Positions 48,999 to 58,083 of a stretch of DNA of 64,000 nucleotides are shown piece after piece; position 1 is the stretch's first letter; each line of letters begins with the position of its first letter. Source of the stretch: Mesorhizobium loti (lineage in GTDB: Bacteria; Pseudomonadota; Alphaproteobacteria; Rhizobiales; Rhizobiaceae). The stretch lies in NCBI RefSeq assembly GCF_013170705.1, contig NZ_CP033334.1:3821501-3885500 (forward strand), given 5' to 3'. The translations under genes were made by a program, and so were the position numbers. A model generated the notes under the pieces. It was not told where the DNA came from, did not search any database, and was given only the letters and a program-made list of their open reading frames with translations.

Positions 48999-49755
48999 CC
49001 TGCTTGCGCAGCAGATAAGTGTCCATGATCCAGCCCTTTTTCCGGCGGGCCTCCTCGCGGACCTTTTCAATTTCGGCACCGACATCGCCCAGGCGGCCCG
49101 AGACAAGAATCTCGTCCGGCGTGCCGAGATAGGCGCCCCAGTGAATGATGAGATCATGGTCGGCCAGCGTGTTGAAGGCGCATTTGCCGTCCAGCATGAC
49201 GACTGTGCTGCCGGCATTTTCCGCAAGGCCTTCCTCGGTCAGCCGTCGCCCGGTGGTGACCAGAATGGAATCGCCGATGCGGTTCAGCGCTGTTTTATGA
49301 CTGGCGGCAAGTGCCTGGATGGCGGTGATGCCGGGGATGACCTCCAGCTCGAAGGCGACATTCTCTCTCAGGCGCACCCGCCCGAGAATACGCAACGCGC
49401 TGTCGTAGAGCGAGGGATCGCCCCAGATCAGGAACGCGCCGCATCCGTCCTCGGCAATCTCGTCGCGGATCAGGGCTTCGTAGAGGACGGCGATGGTTTC
49501 GTGCCAGTCGTCGACGGTCGAACGGTAGGAGGATGTCGGTTCAGCGCGCACCGGCACGTCGAACTCGACCCGGCGTGATTTCGGGTTGGTGACGAAGCGG
49601 TCGCAGATCTCGCGCCGCAGGTCGGCGAGGTCGTTCTTTTTCGCGCCCTTGTCGGGGATGAACAGCACGTCGGCGCGGTTCAGGCCTGATATGGCCTGCA
49701 CGGTCATGTGGTCGGGATTGCCGGCGCCGATGCCGATGACGAGAAGCTTGCGCAT
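48994..49755 (-). CDS. cobF: Precorrin-6A synthase (deacetylating)
   Basis: The 253-residue SAM-dependent methyltransferase begins MRKLLVIGIGAGNPDHMTVQ, the CobF/tetrapyrrole methylase glycine loop. It continues with GAFLIWGDPSLYDSALRIL and VIPGITAIQALAASHKTALN. CobF methylates precorrin-5 at C1 with loss of acetate in aerobic cobalamin synthesis. AGGAGTT precedes the ATG at 49755. No other cob gene is in the window, so this copy stands alone. Its 3' end merges into a tandem array. Confidence 0.93.
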   Translation of the reverse strand: MRKLLVIGIGAGNPDHMTVQAISGLNRADVLFIPDKGAKKNDLADLRREICDRFVTNPKSRRVEFDVPVRAEPTSSYRSTVDDWHETIAVLYEALIRDEIAEDGCGAFLIWGDPSLYDSALRILGRVRLRENVAFELEVIPGITAIQALAASHKTALNRIGDSILVTTGRRLTEEGLAENAGSTVVMLDGKCAFNTLADHDLIIHWGAYLGTPDEILVSGRLGDVGAEIEKVREEARRKKGWIMDTYLLRKQE

Positions 49756-49884
49756 GGGCGAACTCCTGCCCGATCGCAACCCGCGTGTCCAGACCGCCAC
49801 TGCGTGTCCATGCGAGCGGAAGGGCTTTGAAACGCCGCATTGAAACGGCTAGGGTCATCAGGCATTCTTGCCGAGGGGGCTTCG

Positions 49885-50904
49885 ATGTTGCGATGTGTTC
49901 TGACTGCGGCGCTGGCGCTTTCCGCCGCGCCTGCCTTGGCCAACGATTCTGTTGCCGAACTCGGCACAGGCGGCCTGATCCTGTCGCGCAGCGACGCGGT
50001 CGCGATGCAAAGCGAGGACCTCTTCATCTCGCCCGAAAAGGTGACGGTCGACTACGTCTTCCACAACAACACCGATAGGGATGTCGATTCGATCGTCGCC
50101 TTCCCGATGCCGGACATTTCGGGCGATCCCGAAGAGATGCCGGCAATCCCTGAAAACCAGAGCGACAATTTCCTCGGCTTCGAGGTGACGATCGACGGTG
50201 TCGCGGCAAAGCCGCAACTCGAGCAGAAGGTGTTCGCGCTCGGCATCGACATCAGCGCCGACCTGAAGGCGCAGAATGTGCCGTTCAACCCGTTCGGCGA
50301 CGCGGCCAAGGCGGCACTGGCGAAGTTGCCGAAGGCGGTGGCCGACGACTGGGTCGATCGCGGCATCATCATCGAGGATCCGGAAGGCGACAGCGACCCA
50401 GGCACCAACCCGTCCTACGCACCTTTCTGGCAATTGCGCTCGACCTATTGGTGGCGCTCGACCTTTCCGGCCAACAAGGACGTCCGTGTCTCGCACCGCT
50501 ACAAGCCCAGCGTCGGCGGCACGTCATCGGTCAGCTTCTTCAGTGACGGCCATTTCCAGGGCGCATACGCCGCCTACAAGACCCGCTACTGCATGGACGA
50601 CACGTTCGAGAACGCGGTGCGCAAGGCGGCGAAGGACAGTCCGGACGGTTACCCGAAATACTACGAAAGCCGCATCGCCTATATCCTGACCACGGGCGGC
50701 AACTGGGCGGCGGGCACCATCGGCAAGTTCAAGCTGACCATCGACAAGGGCAATGCGAAAGCCCTGGTCTCGTTCTGCGGCGACAACGTAAAAAAGGTCG
50801 GGCCGACGACCTTCCAGATGACGGCGGACGATTTCTACCCGGAGCACGACATTGACATCCTGCTGCTCGAACCGTCGAACAGCAATGGCGGGGACGCGAA
50901 CTGA
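49885..50904 (+). CDS. Exported DUF4424 protein
   Basis: The 339-residue protein has a signal peptide (MLRCVLTAALALSAAPALA) and then the DUF4424 pattern: NDSVAELGTGGLILSRSDAV, KVTVDYVFHNNTDRDVDSIV, YAPFWQLRSTYWWRSTFPAN, VRVSHRYKPSVGGT. Periplasmic, mostly beta-strand; function unknown. Start at 49885 follows GAGGGGGC. Its stop overlaps the folA start by one base (TGATG), so the two genes are co-translated. Confidence 0.88.
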   Translation: MLRCVLTAALALSAAPALANDSVAELGTGGLILSRSDAVAMQSEDLFISPEKVTVDYVFHNNTDRDVDSIVAFPMPDISGDPEEMPAIPENQSDNFLGFEVTIDGVAAKPQLEQKVFALGIDISADLKAQNVPFNPFGDAAKAALAKLPKAVADDWVDRGIIIEDPEGDSDPGTNPSYAPFWQLRSTYWWRSTFPANKDVRVSHRYKPSVGGTSSVSFFSDGHFQGAYAAYKTRYCMDDTFENAVRKAAKDSPDGYPKYYESRIAYILTTGGNWAAGTIGKFKLTIDKGNAKALVSFCGDNVKKVGPTTFQMTADDFYPEHDIDILLLEPSNSNGGDAN

Positions 50905-51422
50905 TGCATGTCGCCATCTATGTCGCCATTGCCGAGAACGGCGTGATCGGGCGGGACGGCGGGTTGCCCTGGCGGCTCTCCACCGATCTCAAGCGTTTCA
51001 AGGCCGACACGATGGGTAAGCCCATCATCATGGGCCGCAAGACCTATGAAGGCATTGGCCGTCCGCTGCCGGGCAGGCTGAACATCGTGGTCACGCGCGA
51101 CAAGACCTGGCGGGCCGAGGGCATCGAGGTGGCGCACACGCTGGAAGCCGCCATTCAGCTGGCAACCGTGCGCGGACGCTGCATGGCCGGCGTGGACGAG
51201 GTCTGCGTCATCGGCGGTGGCGAGATCTATGCCCAGGCGCTGCCGCTGGCCGACCGGCTGCACGTCACCCATGTGCTGGCCACCGTCGATGGCGATGCGC
51301 ATTTTCCGCCGATCGACCCCGAGATATGGCGCATGGTCAGTGCGCAGGAGGTTCCGGCTGGAGAAAAGGACAGCCACGCAACGCGCTATTCGGTTTACGA
51401 GCGCCGCCGCCAGATACTTTGA
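50904..51422 (+). CDS. folA: Dihydrofolate reductase
   Basis: The 172-residue enzyme starts VAIYVAIAENGVIGRDGGLP with WRLSTDLKRFK, the DHFR folate-binding region. It continues with GKPIIMGRKTYEGIGRPLPG (NADPH site) and CVIGGGEIYAQALPLADRLH. It reduces dihydrofolate, the ThyA product, to tetrahydrofolate. Confidence 0.96.
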   Translation: MHVAIYVAIAENGVIGRDGGLPWRLSTDLKRFKADTMGKPIIMGRKTYEGIGRPLPGRLNIVVTRDKTWRAEGIEVAHTLEAAIQLATVRGRCMAGVDEVCVIGGGEIYAQALPLADRLHVTHVLATVDGDAHFPPIDPEIWRMVSAQEVPAGEKDSHATRYSVYERRRQIL

Positions 51423-51590
51423 TAGACAAAACGTGCATTGAGGGACGACAAAGGGTCGCTACCGGGCCAAAAGGGATGATGTCGGCGGCGCATCGCGTTG
51501 AAAGCGCGCCGTGGCGTCCCTATAGAAGAACAACACCGGATTTGCGCCGTAACTCCGGCGCTTGAGGGAATTCCAAGCGAAAGGACATTC

Positions 51591-52706
51591 ATGCCCTGGA
51601 ACGACAAGAGTGGCGGAGGCGGCGGCCCGTGGGGCGGCGGCGGTAACAATCAGGGACCCTGGGGGCAGGGGCCAAAGGGGCCAAGCGGCCCGCAGGGCTC
51701 GCCGCCCGACCTCGAAGACATCATTCGCCGCGGCCAGGACCGGCTGCGGCGCGCTCTGCCCGGTGGCGGCGGTGCCAGTCCGGCCGTTTTCGGACTGATC
51801 GCCGCGGTGCTGGTGGTGCTGTGGGCTTTCCAGGCGGTCTACACAGTGCAGCCGGACGAGGTCGCGGTCGAACTGCGTTTCGGCAAGCCGAAGGCCGAGC
51901 TTTCCCAGCCGGGGCTGCATTTCCATTGGTGGCCGCTTGAGACCGTCGAGACGGCCAAGATTTCCGAGCAACTCGTCGACATCGGCGGCGGCAACACCAG
52001 CGGCAACGGCCTGATGCTGTCGGGCGACCAGAACATCGTCAACGTGCAGTTTTCGGTGGCCTATCAGGTCTCCGATCCCCGCGCCTATCTGTTCGACGTC
52101 TCCGATCCGGACGGCATGCTGCGGCAGGTCGCCGAAAGCGCCATGCGCGAAGCCGTCGGCCGCAGGCCGGCGCAGGATATCTTCCGTGACGACCGCCAGG
52201 GCATAGCGGCCTCGGTGCGCGAGATCATCCAGACCACGCTCGACGGCTACAAGGCCGGCCTGCAGGTGAACGCCATCTCGATCGAGGACGCGGCGCCGCC
52301 ACGCGAAGTGGCCGATGCCTTCGACGAAGTGCAGCGCGCCGAGCAGGACGAGGACAAGTTCGTCGAGCAGGCCAACCAGTATTCCAACCAGAAGCTCGGC
52401 CAGGCACGCGGCGAGGCCGCACAGGTCCGCGAAGACGCGGCCGCCTACAAGAACCGGGTGGTGCAGGAAGCCGAAGGTGAGGCGCAGCGCTTCATCTCGG
52501 TCTACGACGAATACGCCAAGGCGCCCGATGTCACGCGCAAGCGCCTCTATCTGGAAACCATGGAGAAGGTTCTGAAGGACTCGAGCAAGGTCATCGTCGA
52601 ACAGGGCAACGGGCAAGGGGTCGTCCCCTACCTGCCGCTGCCGGCATTGCAGCAGAAAGCGCCGGCCCCGGCCGCGCTTGGCGCGAACACGGGAGGTAAC
52701 CAGTGA
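51591..52706 (+). CDS. hflK: FtsH protease modulator HflK
   Basis: The 371-residue protein has a Gly/Pro/Asn-rich cytoplasmic start (PWNDKSGGGGGPWGGGG), one membrane helix (VFGLIAAVLVVLWAFQAVYT) and a periplasmic SPFH/band 7 domain (VQPDEVAVELRFGKPKAELS). An Ala/Glu coiled coil follows. With HflC it forms a large cage around FtsH and limits its proteolysis. Start 51591 is chosen at MPWND, preceded by AAAGGA. Its stop overlaps hflC. Confidence 0.95.
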   Translation: MPWNDKSGGGGGPWGGGGNNQGPWGQGPKGPSGPQGSPPDLEDIIRRGQDRLRRALPGGGGASPAVFGLIAAVLVVLWAFQAVYTVQPDEVAVELRFGKPKAELSQPGLHFHWWPLETVETAKISEQLVDIGGGNTSGNGLMLSGDQNIVNVQFSVAYQVSDPRAYLFDVSDPDGMLRQVAESAMREAVGRRPAQDIFRDDRQGIAASVREIIQTTLDGYKAGLQVNAISIEDAAPPREVADAFDEVQRAEQDEDKFVEQANQYSNQKLGQARGEAAQVREDAAAYKNRVVQEAEGEAQRFISVYDEYAKAPDVTRKRLYLETMEKVLKDSSKVIVEQGNGQGVVPYLPLPALQQKAPAPAALGANTGGNQ

Positions 52707-53677
52707 TGGGCAACCGTCTCCCCGTTTTCGTCGTCATCGCGGCGGTCATCCTGTTCCTCATCTATTCCTCGGTTTTCGTGGTCAATGCGCGCCAGCAGGC
52801 GCTGGTGCTGCGCTTCGGCGAGATCGTCGACGTCAAGACCGAGCCCGGCATCTACTTCAAGGCGCCGTTCTCGTTCTTCGACGCCGACACGGTGCAGCTG
52901 ATCGAGAACCGGGTGCTGCGCTTCGACCTCGACAACATCCGCGTCCAGGTTTCGGGCGGTAAGTTCTATGAGGTGGACGCTTTCATCGCCTATCGCATTT
53001 CGGATCCGCGCGTGTTCCGTGCCGCGGTGTCCGGCCAGATTGAACTGGCCGAGGCGCGGCTCAGGACCCGTCTCGACGCTGCCTTGCGCCGCGTCTACGG
53101 TCTGCGCGATTTCGAGGCCGCTCTCTCGGAAGAGCGTGCGGTGATGATGCGCGAAGTGCGCGATCAGCTCCGGCCCGACGCCACCTCGCTCGGCCTGCAG
53201 ATCGAGGACGTCCGCATCCGCCGCACCGACCTGACCGCCGAGGTCTCGCAACAGACCTTCGACCGCATGAAGGCCGAGCGCCTGGCCGAGGCCGAAAGGC
53301 TGAGGGCACGCGGCAACGAAGCGGCGCAGCGCATCCGCGCCCGCGCCGACCGCGAAGTTGTCGAGATCATCGCCGAGGCGCAGAAGGAATCGGAAATCCT
53401 GCGCGGCGAGGGCGAGGCCCAGCGCAGCGCCACCTTCGCGCAAGCCTATCAGCGCGACCCGGCCTTCTTCGATTTCTACCGGTCGATGAACGCCTATGGC
53501 ACGGCGCTGGACAGCACCGGGACGACCATGGTGCTGTCGCCGAGCTCGGAGTTCTTCCGCTACTTCCGCGATCCCGACGGCAAGGAAGGGCCGGCGAAAC
53601 AGACGCCGCCGGCACCGGCCGCACCGGCGACGGCACCCGCCGCGCCGACGACACAACCCAGCACCGGCCAGCAATAG
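52706..53677 (+). CDS. hflC: FtsH protease modulator HflC
   Basis: The 323-residue partner of HflK has an N-terminal membrane helix (FVVIAAVILFLIYSSVFVVN) and a band 7 domain (ARQQALVLRFGEIVDVKTEP). It shows the conserved YQRDPAFFDFYRSMNAYG stretch and a Pro/Ala-rich tail. GGAGGT lies before GTG 52703 and ATG 52706; either may start translation. Confidence 0.95.
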   Translation: MGNRLPVFVVIAAVILFLIYSSVFVVNARQQALVLRFGEIVDVKTEPGIYFKAPFSFFDADTVQLIENRVLRFDLDNIRVQVSGGKFYEVDAFIAYRISDPRVFRAAVSGQIELAEARLRTRLDAALRRVYGLRDFEAALSEERAVMMREVRDQLRPDATSLGLQIEDVRIRRTDLTAEVSQQTFDRMKAERLAEAERLRARGNEAAQRIRARADREVVEIIAEAQKESEILRGEGEAQRSATFAQAYQRDPAFFDFYRSMNAYGTALDSTGTTMVLSPSSEFFRYFRDPDGKEGPAKQTPPAPAAPATAPAAPTTQPSTGQQ

Positions 53678-53680
53678 CCG

Positions 53681-53869
53681 GTGCAGGACTTCTTCGCGGC
53701 GATAGGCCTGGTCCTTGTCATAGAGGGCCTGGTCTATGGCGGCTTTCCCGGCTTCGCGCGGAAGCTCGCGGGCGAGGTGCTGTCGATGCCGGAGAACGCA
53801 TTGCGGATCGCGGGGCTGGTCGCCATCGCCATCGGGGTCGGCATCGTCTGGCTGGTGCGGGGCGGATGA
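53681..53869 (+). CDS. DUF2065 small membrane protein
   Basis: The 62-residue protein, MQDFFAAIGLVLVIEGLVYG.. MPENALRIAGLVAIAIGVGI, has two membrane helices. This family regularly sits between hflC and degP in Rhizobiales, suggesting a role with the FtsH-HflKC complex. GTG start four bases after the hflC stop. Confidence 0.9.
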   Translation: MQDFFAAIGLVLVIEGLVYGGFPGFARKLAGEVLSMPENALRIAGLVAIAIGVGIVWLVRGG

Positions 53870-54019
53870 GAACCACCGGTTTTCATCTTCGGCAAAACGG
53901 AGGATTTATCCTCCGCCGCTGGTCGCAGCCGCAAACGTGCCGTATTTTTTGCCAACATGGCGCAACGCGGTGTTTTTGCCGTTGCGCTTTCTCTTTCAGA
54001 AATACCGGGAGGCTTCTCG

Positions 54020-55534
54020 ATGACATCAACACTCCTTTTGCGCGCAGCACGGCGGACATTCATAGCCGGCACGGCGGCACTTCTTGTCGGCACCGTCGCC
54101 TTCCCGTCCTTCGTGACGCCGACCTTCGCGGCCGACGGACCTGCTTCGGTGGCAGACCTCGCGGAAGGCCTGCTCGGCGCGGTGGTCAACATCTCGACCT
54201 CGCAGACGGTGAAGGGCACGGAAGGACCGGGCGCCGTGCCGATGCCGCAGCTTCCGGAAGGGTCGCCCTTCCAGGACTTCTTCGACGATTTCTTCAAGAA
54301 CCGCGGCGGCGACAAGGATAATGGCGCGCAGAAGGTGCAGTCGCTGGGATCCGGTTTCGTCATCGACGCCGAGCAAGGCATCGTCGTCACCAACAACCAC
54401 GTGATTGCGGACGCCGACGACATCGAGGTCAATTTCTCCGATGGCGTGACGCTGAAGGCAAAGCTGGTCGGCACCGACACCAAGACCGACGTCGCGGTGC
54501 TCAAGGTCGATCCGAAAGGCCACAAGCTCACCGCGGTGAAGTTCGGCGATTCCACCAAGATGCGCGTCGGCGACTGGGTGATGGCGATCGGCAATCCGTT
54601 CGGCCTCGGCGGCACGGTCACGGTCGGCATCGTCTCGGCGCGCAACCGCGATATCAATTCCGGCCCCTATGACGATTTCATCCAGACCGATGCGGCAATC
54701 AACCGTGGCAATTCCGGCGGACCGCTGTTCAACAGCGCCGGCGAGGTCATCGGCATCAACACCGCGATCATTTCGCCCTCTGGCGGCTCGATCGGCATCG
54801 GCTTCTCCATCCCCTCGCAGCTCGCCTCGGGCGTCGTCGACCAGTTGCGCCAGTTTGGCGAGACGCGGCGCGGCTGGCTCGGCGTGCGCATCCAGCCGGT
54901 GACGGACGACATCGCCGAGAGCCTCGGCATGACGACCGCCAAGGGGGCGCTGGTGGCCGGCGTCATCAAGGGCGGACCTGTCGACAACGGCACCATCCAG
55001 GCCGGCGACGTCATCATCAAGTTCGACGGCAAGGACATCCATGAAATGCGCGACCTGCCGCGCGTCGTTGCGGAAAGCCCTGTCGGCAAGGCAGTCGACG
55101 TGCTGATCGTGCGCAAGGGCGTCGAACAGACGGTGAAGGTGACGCTCGGCCGGCTCGAGGATGGCGAGAAGCTCGCCAGCGGCGAGAACGGCAATACCGA
55201 CCAGGACAAGGGCGACAAGGCTCCAGCCGTTTCGACCGCCTCGGTGCTCGGCATGACGGTGGGCGAGCTCAATGACGAGACGCGCAAGAAATTCAGCATC
55301 GCCGCCGATGTCTCCGGCGTCGTCATCACGGACGTGGCCAAGGACTCGGCCGCCGCGGAACGTGGCATCCAGCCGGGCGAGGTGATCACCGAGATTGCGC
55401 AGGAATCGGTCGCCACGCCCAAAGATGTCATGGACAGGATCGGCGCGCTGAAAGAGCAGGGGCGCAAGAACGCGCTTCTGATGCTGGCGTCGAAGACCGG
55501 CGAGTTGCGCTTCGTGACGATCCGGATGGATTGA
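54020..55534 (+). CDS. degP: Periplasmic serine endoprotease DegP/Do
   Basis: The 504-residue protein has a signal peptide (residues 1-38), trypsin-like protease domain with His127 (TNNHVI), Asp157 (KTDVAVLKV) and Ser232 (RGNSGGPLFN), and two PDZ domains (about 275-370 and 405-495). It degrades or refolds damaged envelope proteins. GGGAGG precedes the ATG at 54020. Follows hflKC and DUF2065 in the same direction. Confidence 0.95.
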   Translation: MTSTLLLRAARRTFIAGTAALLVGTVAFPSFVTPTFAADGPASVADLAEGLLGAVVNISTSQTVKGTEGPGAVPMPQLPEGSPFQDFFDDFFKNRGGDKDNGAQKVQSLGSGFVIDAEQGIVVTNNHVIADADDIEVNFSDGVTLKAKLVGTDTKTDVAVLKVDPKGHKLTAVKFGDSTKMRVGDWVMAIGNPFGLGGTVTVGIVSARNRDINSGPYDDFIQTDAAINRGNSGGPLFNSAGEVIGINTAIISPSGGSIGIGFSIPSQLASGVVDQLRQFGETRRGWLGVRIQPVTDDIAESLGMTTAKGALVAGVIKGGPVDNGTIQAGDVIIKFDGKDIHEMRDLPRVVAESPVGKAVDVLIVRKGVEQTVKVTLGRLEDGEKLASGENGNTDQDKGDKAPAVSTASVLGMTVGELNDETRKKFSIAADVSGVVITDVAKDSAAAERGIQPGEVITEIAQESVATPKDVMDRIGALKEQGRKNALLMLASKTGELRFVTIRMD

Positions 55535-55556
55535 GTTTTCAATCCACCGATCTATC

Positions 55557-55584
55557 AAAAAGGCGGCTAACGAGCCGCCTTTTT
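55557..55584. terminator. Rho-independent terminator after degP
   Basis: AAAAAGGCGGCT-AACG-AGCCGCCTTTTT is a perfect 12-bp stem with A and T tracts, so it can stop both degP and the convergent GNAT gene whose stop it overlaps. Confidence 0.88.
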
Positions 55585-56139
55585 TCTTGCCTGCCAACCG
55601 TCGCGAGAGAGCCGATAGAGCACATGCCGCTTGAGCGCGGGATGGCTGTCGGGAATGCCGGGATGATCGAAGTCAGCCGATGGATCGGCCGTCATGCCGA
55701 GGCGTTTCATGACGGCGGTCGAACGGTGGTTTTCCGCGACGGCGAAGGAGACGATTTCGTCGAGACCAAGCGTCTCGAAACCGTAGGCAAGCCATGCCTC
55801 GGCGGCCTCGGTGACATAGCCCTTGCCCCAGAATTCCGGAGCCAGCCGCCAGCCGATTTCGATCGTGCCGGCCGGCAGGACGTCCATGTCCTCGGTTCCT
55901 GATAGCCCGACAAAGCCGATGCAGTCGCCCGTGGCGGCAATCTCGGCCGCGGCGAAGCCATAGCCATCCTCATCGATCCATGCGCGGACCTCGTCCATCT
56001 TGGCGTCGGCGGCGGCGCGGTCGCGACGGAACGGGAAGAATTCCATGACGCGCTCGTCGGAATTGATGCGATGGAAGAGCTCGCGGTCGCGCTCTTCCCA
56101 GTTGCGCAGGACCAGCCGCTCGGTACGCATTGGTTTCAT
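55567..56139 (-). CDS. GNAT family N-acetyltransferase (RimJ/RimL-like)
   Basis: The 190-residue protein starts [20 protein letters not shown], typical of RimJ/RimL-type GNAT enzymes, and has EIGWRLAPEFWGKGYVTEAA as acetyl-CoA site and FAVAENHRSTAVMKRLGM. It transfers acetyl to an amine or protein N-terminus; substrate unknown. Overlaps serB by four bases (same strand), so likely co-transcribed downstream of it. Confidence 0.9.
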   Translation of the reverse strand: MKPMRTERLVLRNWEERDRELFHRINSDERVMEFFPFRRDRAAADAKMDEVRAWIDEDGYGFAAAEIAATGDCIGFVGLSGTEDMDVLPAGTIEIGWRLAPEFWGKGYVTEAAEAWLAYGFETLGLDEIVSFAVAENHRSTAVMKRLGMTADPSADFDHPGIPDSHPALKRHVLYRLSRDGWQARKKAAR

Positions 56140-57023
56140 TGCGCAAATTCTTCCTGGCGATAGCCCTGCAAATAGAGCAAGGCCGTCAGGTCGCCATGGT
56201 CGATGCGCACCTTTGCTTGCGCCGCCACCGTTGGCTTGGCATGAAGCGCCACGCCGGTGCCGGCGAGGCGGATCATGTCGAGATCGTTGGCGCCGTCACC
56301 GACGGCGATGGCGTCGGCGGGTGTCAGTCCAAGGCGCGCCGAAATTTCGAGCAGCGCGTCGGCCTTGGCGGCGCGACCCAGGATCGGCTCGCCGACCAGG
56401 CCGGTGAAGTGTCCATCCTGTTCGAGCAGGCGGTTGGCGCGGTTTTCCTGAAAGCCGAGCATCGCCGCGATGCGTGTGGTGAAGACCTCGAAGCCGCCCG
56501 AGACCAGCGCTGTCCAGGCGCCGTTGGCGCGCATGGTCTGGACCAGTTCGCGGCCGCCCGAGGCCAATGTCAGCCGGTTGGCGACGATGCGGTCGACGAC
56601 GGCGGCATCGAGCCCCTTCAACAGCGCGACGCGTTCGCGCAGAGCCGGTTCGAAGGCGATCTCGCCGTTCATCGACCGCGCGGTAATAGTGGCAACGCGA
56701 TCCTTGACACCGATCTCGTCGGCCAGTTCGTCGATGCATTCCTGGTCGATCATGGTCGAATCCATGTCGGCGATGAGGATTTTCTTGCGACGCGTGTCCG
56801 CCTGCTGGACGGTCACGTCGACCGGTTCAGCGGCCAATGCGGCGCGCAAGGCGTCGGTGATCCCGGCGATGTCAGCCCCTTGCGGCAAGGCAAGATCGCA
56901 GGCAATGCCTTCGGCCAGCCAGACGACGGTGCTTGCGCCCACCGTCCGCGAGGCCATATTCGCAAGCGACCCCGACAGAGCGCGGTCAGCGGGACGGGAA
57001 ACAAGCGTGGCAATGAGCGGCAT
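56136..57023 (-). CDS. serB: Phosphoserine phosphatase
   Basis: The 295-residue HAD enzyme has the nucleophile motif [19 protein letters not shown] (Asp86, Asp88), [12 protein letters not shown] as motif II, and [10 protein letters not shown] as motif IV. The first 75 residues form an ACT-like regulatory part. It completes serine synthesis from phosphoserine. The ATG at 57023 lies 10 bases beyond the miaA start on the opposite strand, so the two divergent genes overlap by 11 bases. Confidence 0.94.
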   Translation of the reverse strand: MPLIATLVSRPADRALSGSLANMASRTVGASTVVWLAEGIACDLALPQGADIAGITDALRAALAAEPVDVTVQQADTRRKKILIADMDSTMIDQECIDELADEIGVKDRVATITARSMNGEIAFEPALRERVALLKGLDAAVVDRIVANRLTLASGGRELVQTMRANGAWTALVSGGFEVFTTRIAAMLGFQENRANRLLEQDGHFTGLVGEPILGRAAKADALLEISARLGLTPADAIAVGDGANDLDMIRLAGTGVALHAKPTVAAQAKVRIDHGDLTALLYLQGYRQEEFAQ

Positions 57024-57978
57024 CGAGAATTCCGGCGCGGATGCGGGCGAAGGCCGCGTGAAGAATGCGATCCTGATAGCCGGGCCGACCGCCAGCGGCA
57101 AGTCGGCGCTGGCGCTCGATCTGGCCGAACGCACAGGCGGCGTCATCGTCAACACCGATTCCATGCAAGGCTATTCGGTTCTCGACGTGCTGACCGCCAG
57201 GCCGCAACCGGCCGACCTCACGCGGGTGCCGCATTTTCTCTACGGCCATGTCCATCCCGGTACCGCCTATTCGACCGGCGCGTGGCTACGCGACGTGATG
57301 AAACTCATCGACGACGGAGCGCTGTCGCGGCGGCCGGTCTTCGTCGGTGGCACGGGCCTCTATTTTCGCGCGCTGGCCGAAGGCATTTCGGAAATGCCCG
57401 ATATTCCGCCGCGCATCCGCGACCGCTGGCGCTACGAGCTGAAAGAGCAAGGCGCGGTCAAGCTGCACGGGCTGCTGCTGCGCGAGGATTCGAGAGCCGC
57501 CATCCAGCTGAAGCCAACCGACAGCCAGCGCATCGTGCGTGCGCTCGAAGTGCTCGACGCCTCCGGCCGATCGATCCTGGAATGGCAGGCAGAGCGCGGC
57601 CGGCCGCTCATCGACAGGCAGACGGCCCGTTTCCTGGTCATCGAGCCGGATCGGGCCGCGCTGGTCGATCGCATCGAAAGGCGCTTCGACCAGATGCTGG
57701 ACAAGGGCGCGCTGGAGGAGGTCAGGCAACTTGCAGCCCTTCGCCTCGATCCGGACCTGCCGGCGATGAAGGCGATCGGCGTTCGCGAACTGCAAGCGGC
57801 GATGGCCGGCCTATCCAGCTTTCCCGAAGCGATCGAGCGCGCCAAGATCGCTACCCGGCAATATGCCAAGCGGCAAGCGACCTGGTTTCGGCACCAACTG
57901 GGGCCGGAATGGCAAAGATTGCGCCGGGATGACGATCTCGAAACCACGATCCAAACACTTGTTGCTAATACAACTTAA
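57013..57978 (+). CDS. miaA: tRNA dimethylallyltransferase
   Basis: The 321-residue enzyme has P-loop [20 protein letters not shown], the DSMQ motif (here [16 protein letters not shown]), [12 protein letters not shown] and [11 protein letters not shown]. It adds dimethylallyl to A37 of tRNAs reading UNN codons. ATG 57013 is used; GTG 57058 is possible but would cut the conserved start close to the P-loop. The overlap with serB means both promoters lie inside the neighbouring gene. Confidence 0.94.
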   Translation: MSGIENSGADAGEGRVKNAILIAGPTASGKSALALDLAERTGGVIVNTDSMQGYSVLDVLTARPQPADLTRVPHFLYGHVHPGTAYSTGAWLRDVMKLIDDGALSRRPVFVGGTGLYFRALAEGISEMPDIPPRIRDRWRYELKEQGAVKLHGLLLREDSRAAIQLKPTDSQRIVRALEVLDASGRSILEWQAERGRPLIDRQTARFLVIEPDRAALVDRIERRFDQMLDKGALEEVRQLAALRLDPDLPAMKAIGVRELQAAMAGLSSFPEAIERAKIATRQYAKRQATWFRHQLGPEWQRLRRDDDLETTIQTLVANTT

Positions 57979-58083
57979 AAAGTTGACCTTGAGGGAAGGG
58001 TTCCCGTCGAGGTTGTCGGAGTTAACGCTCCGTAAGGCGGTCCGTGCCATAAGGTCGACGGGCACTTTTCCATTGGGGAGCAG

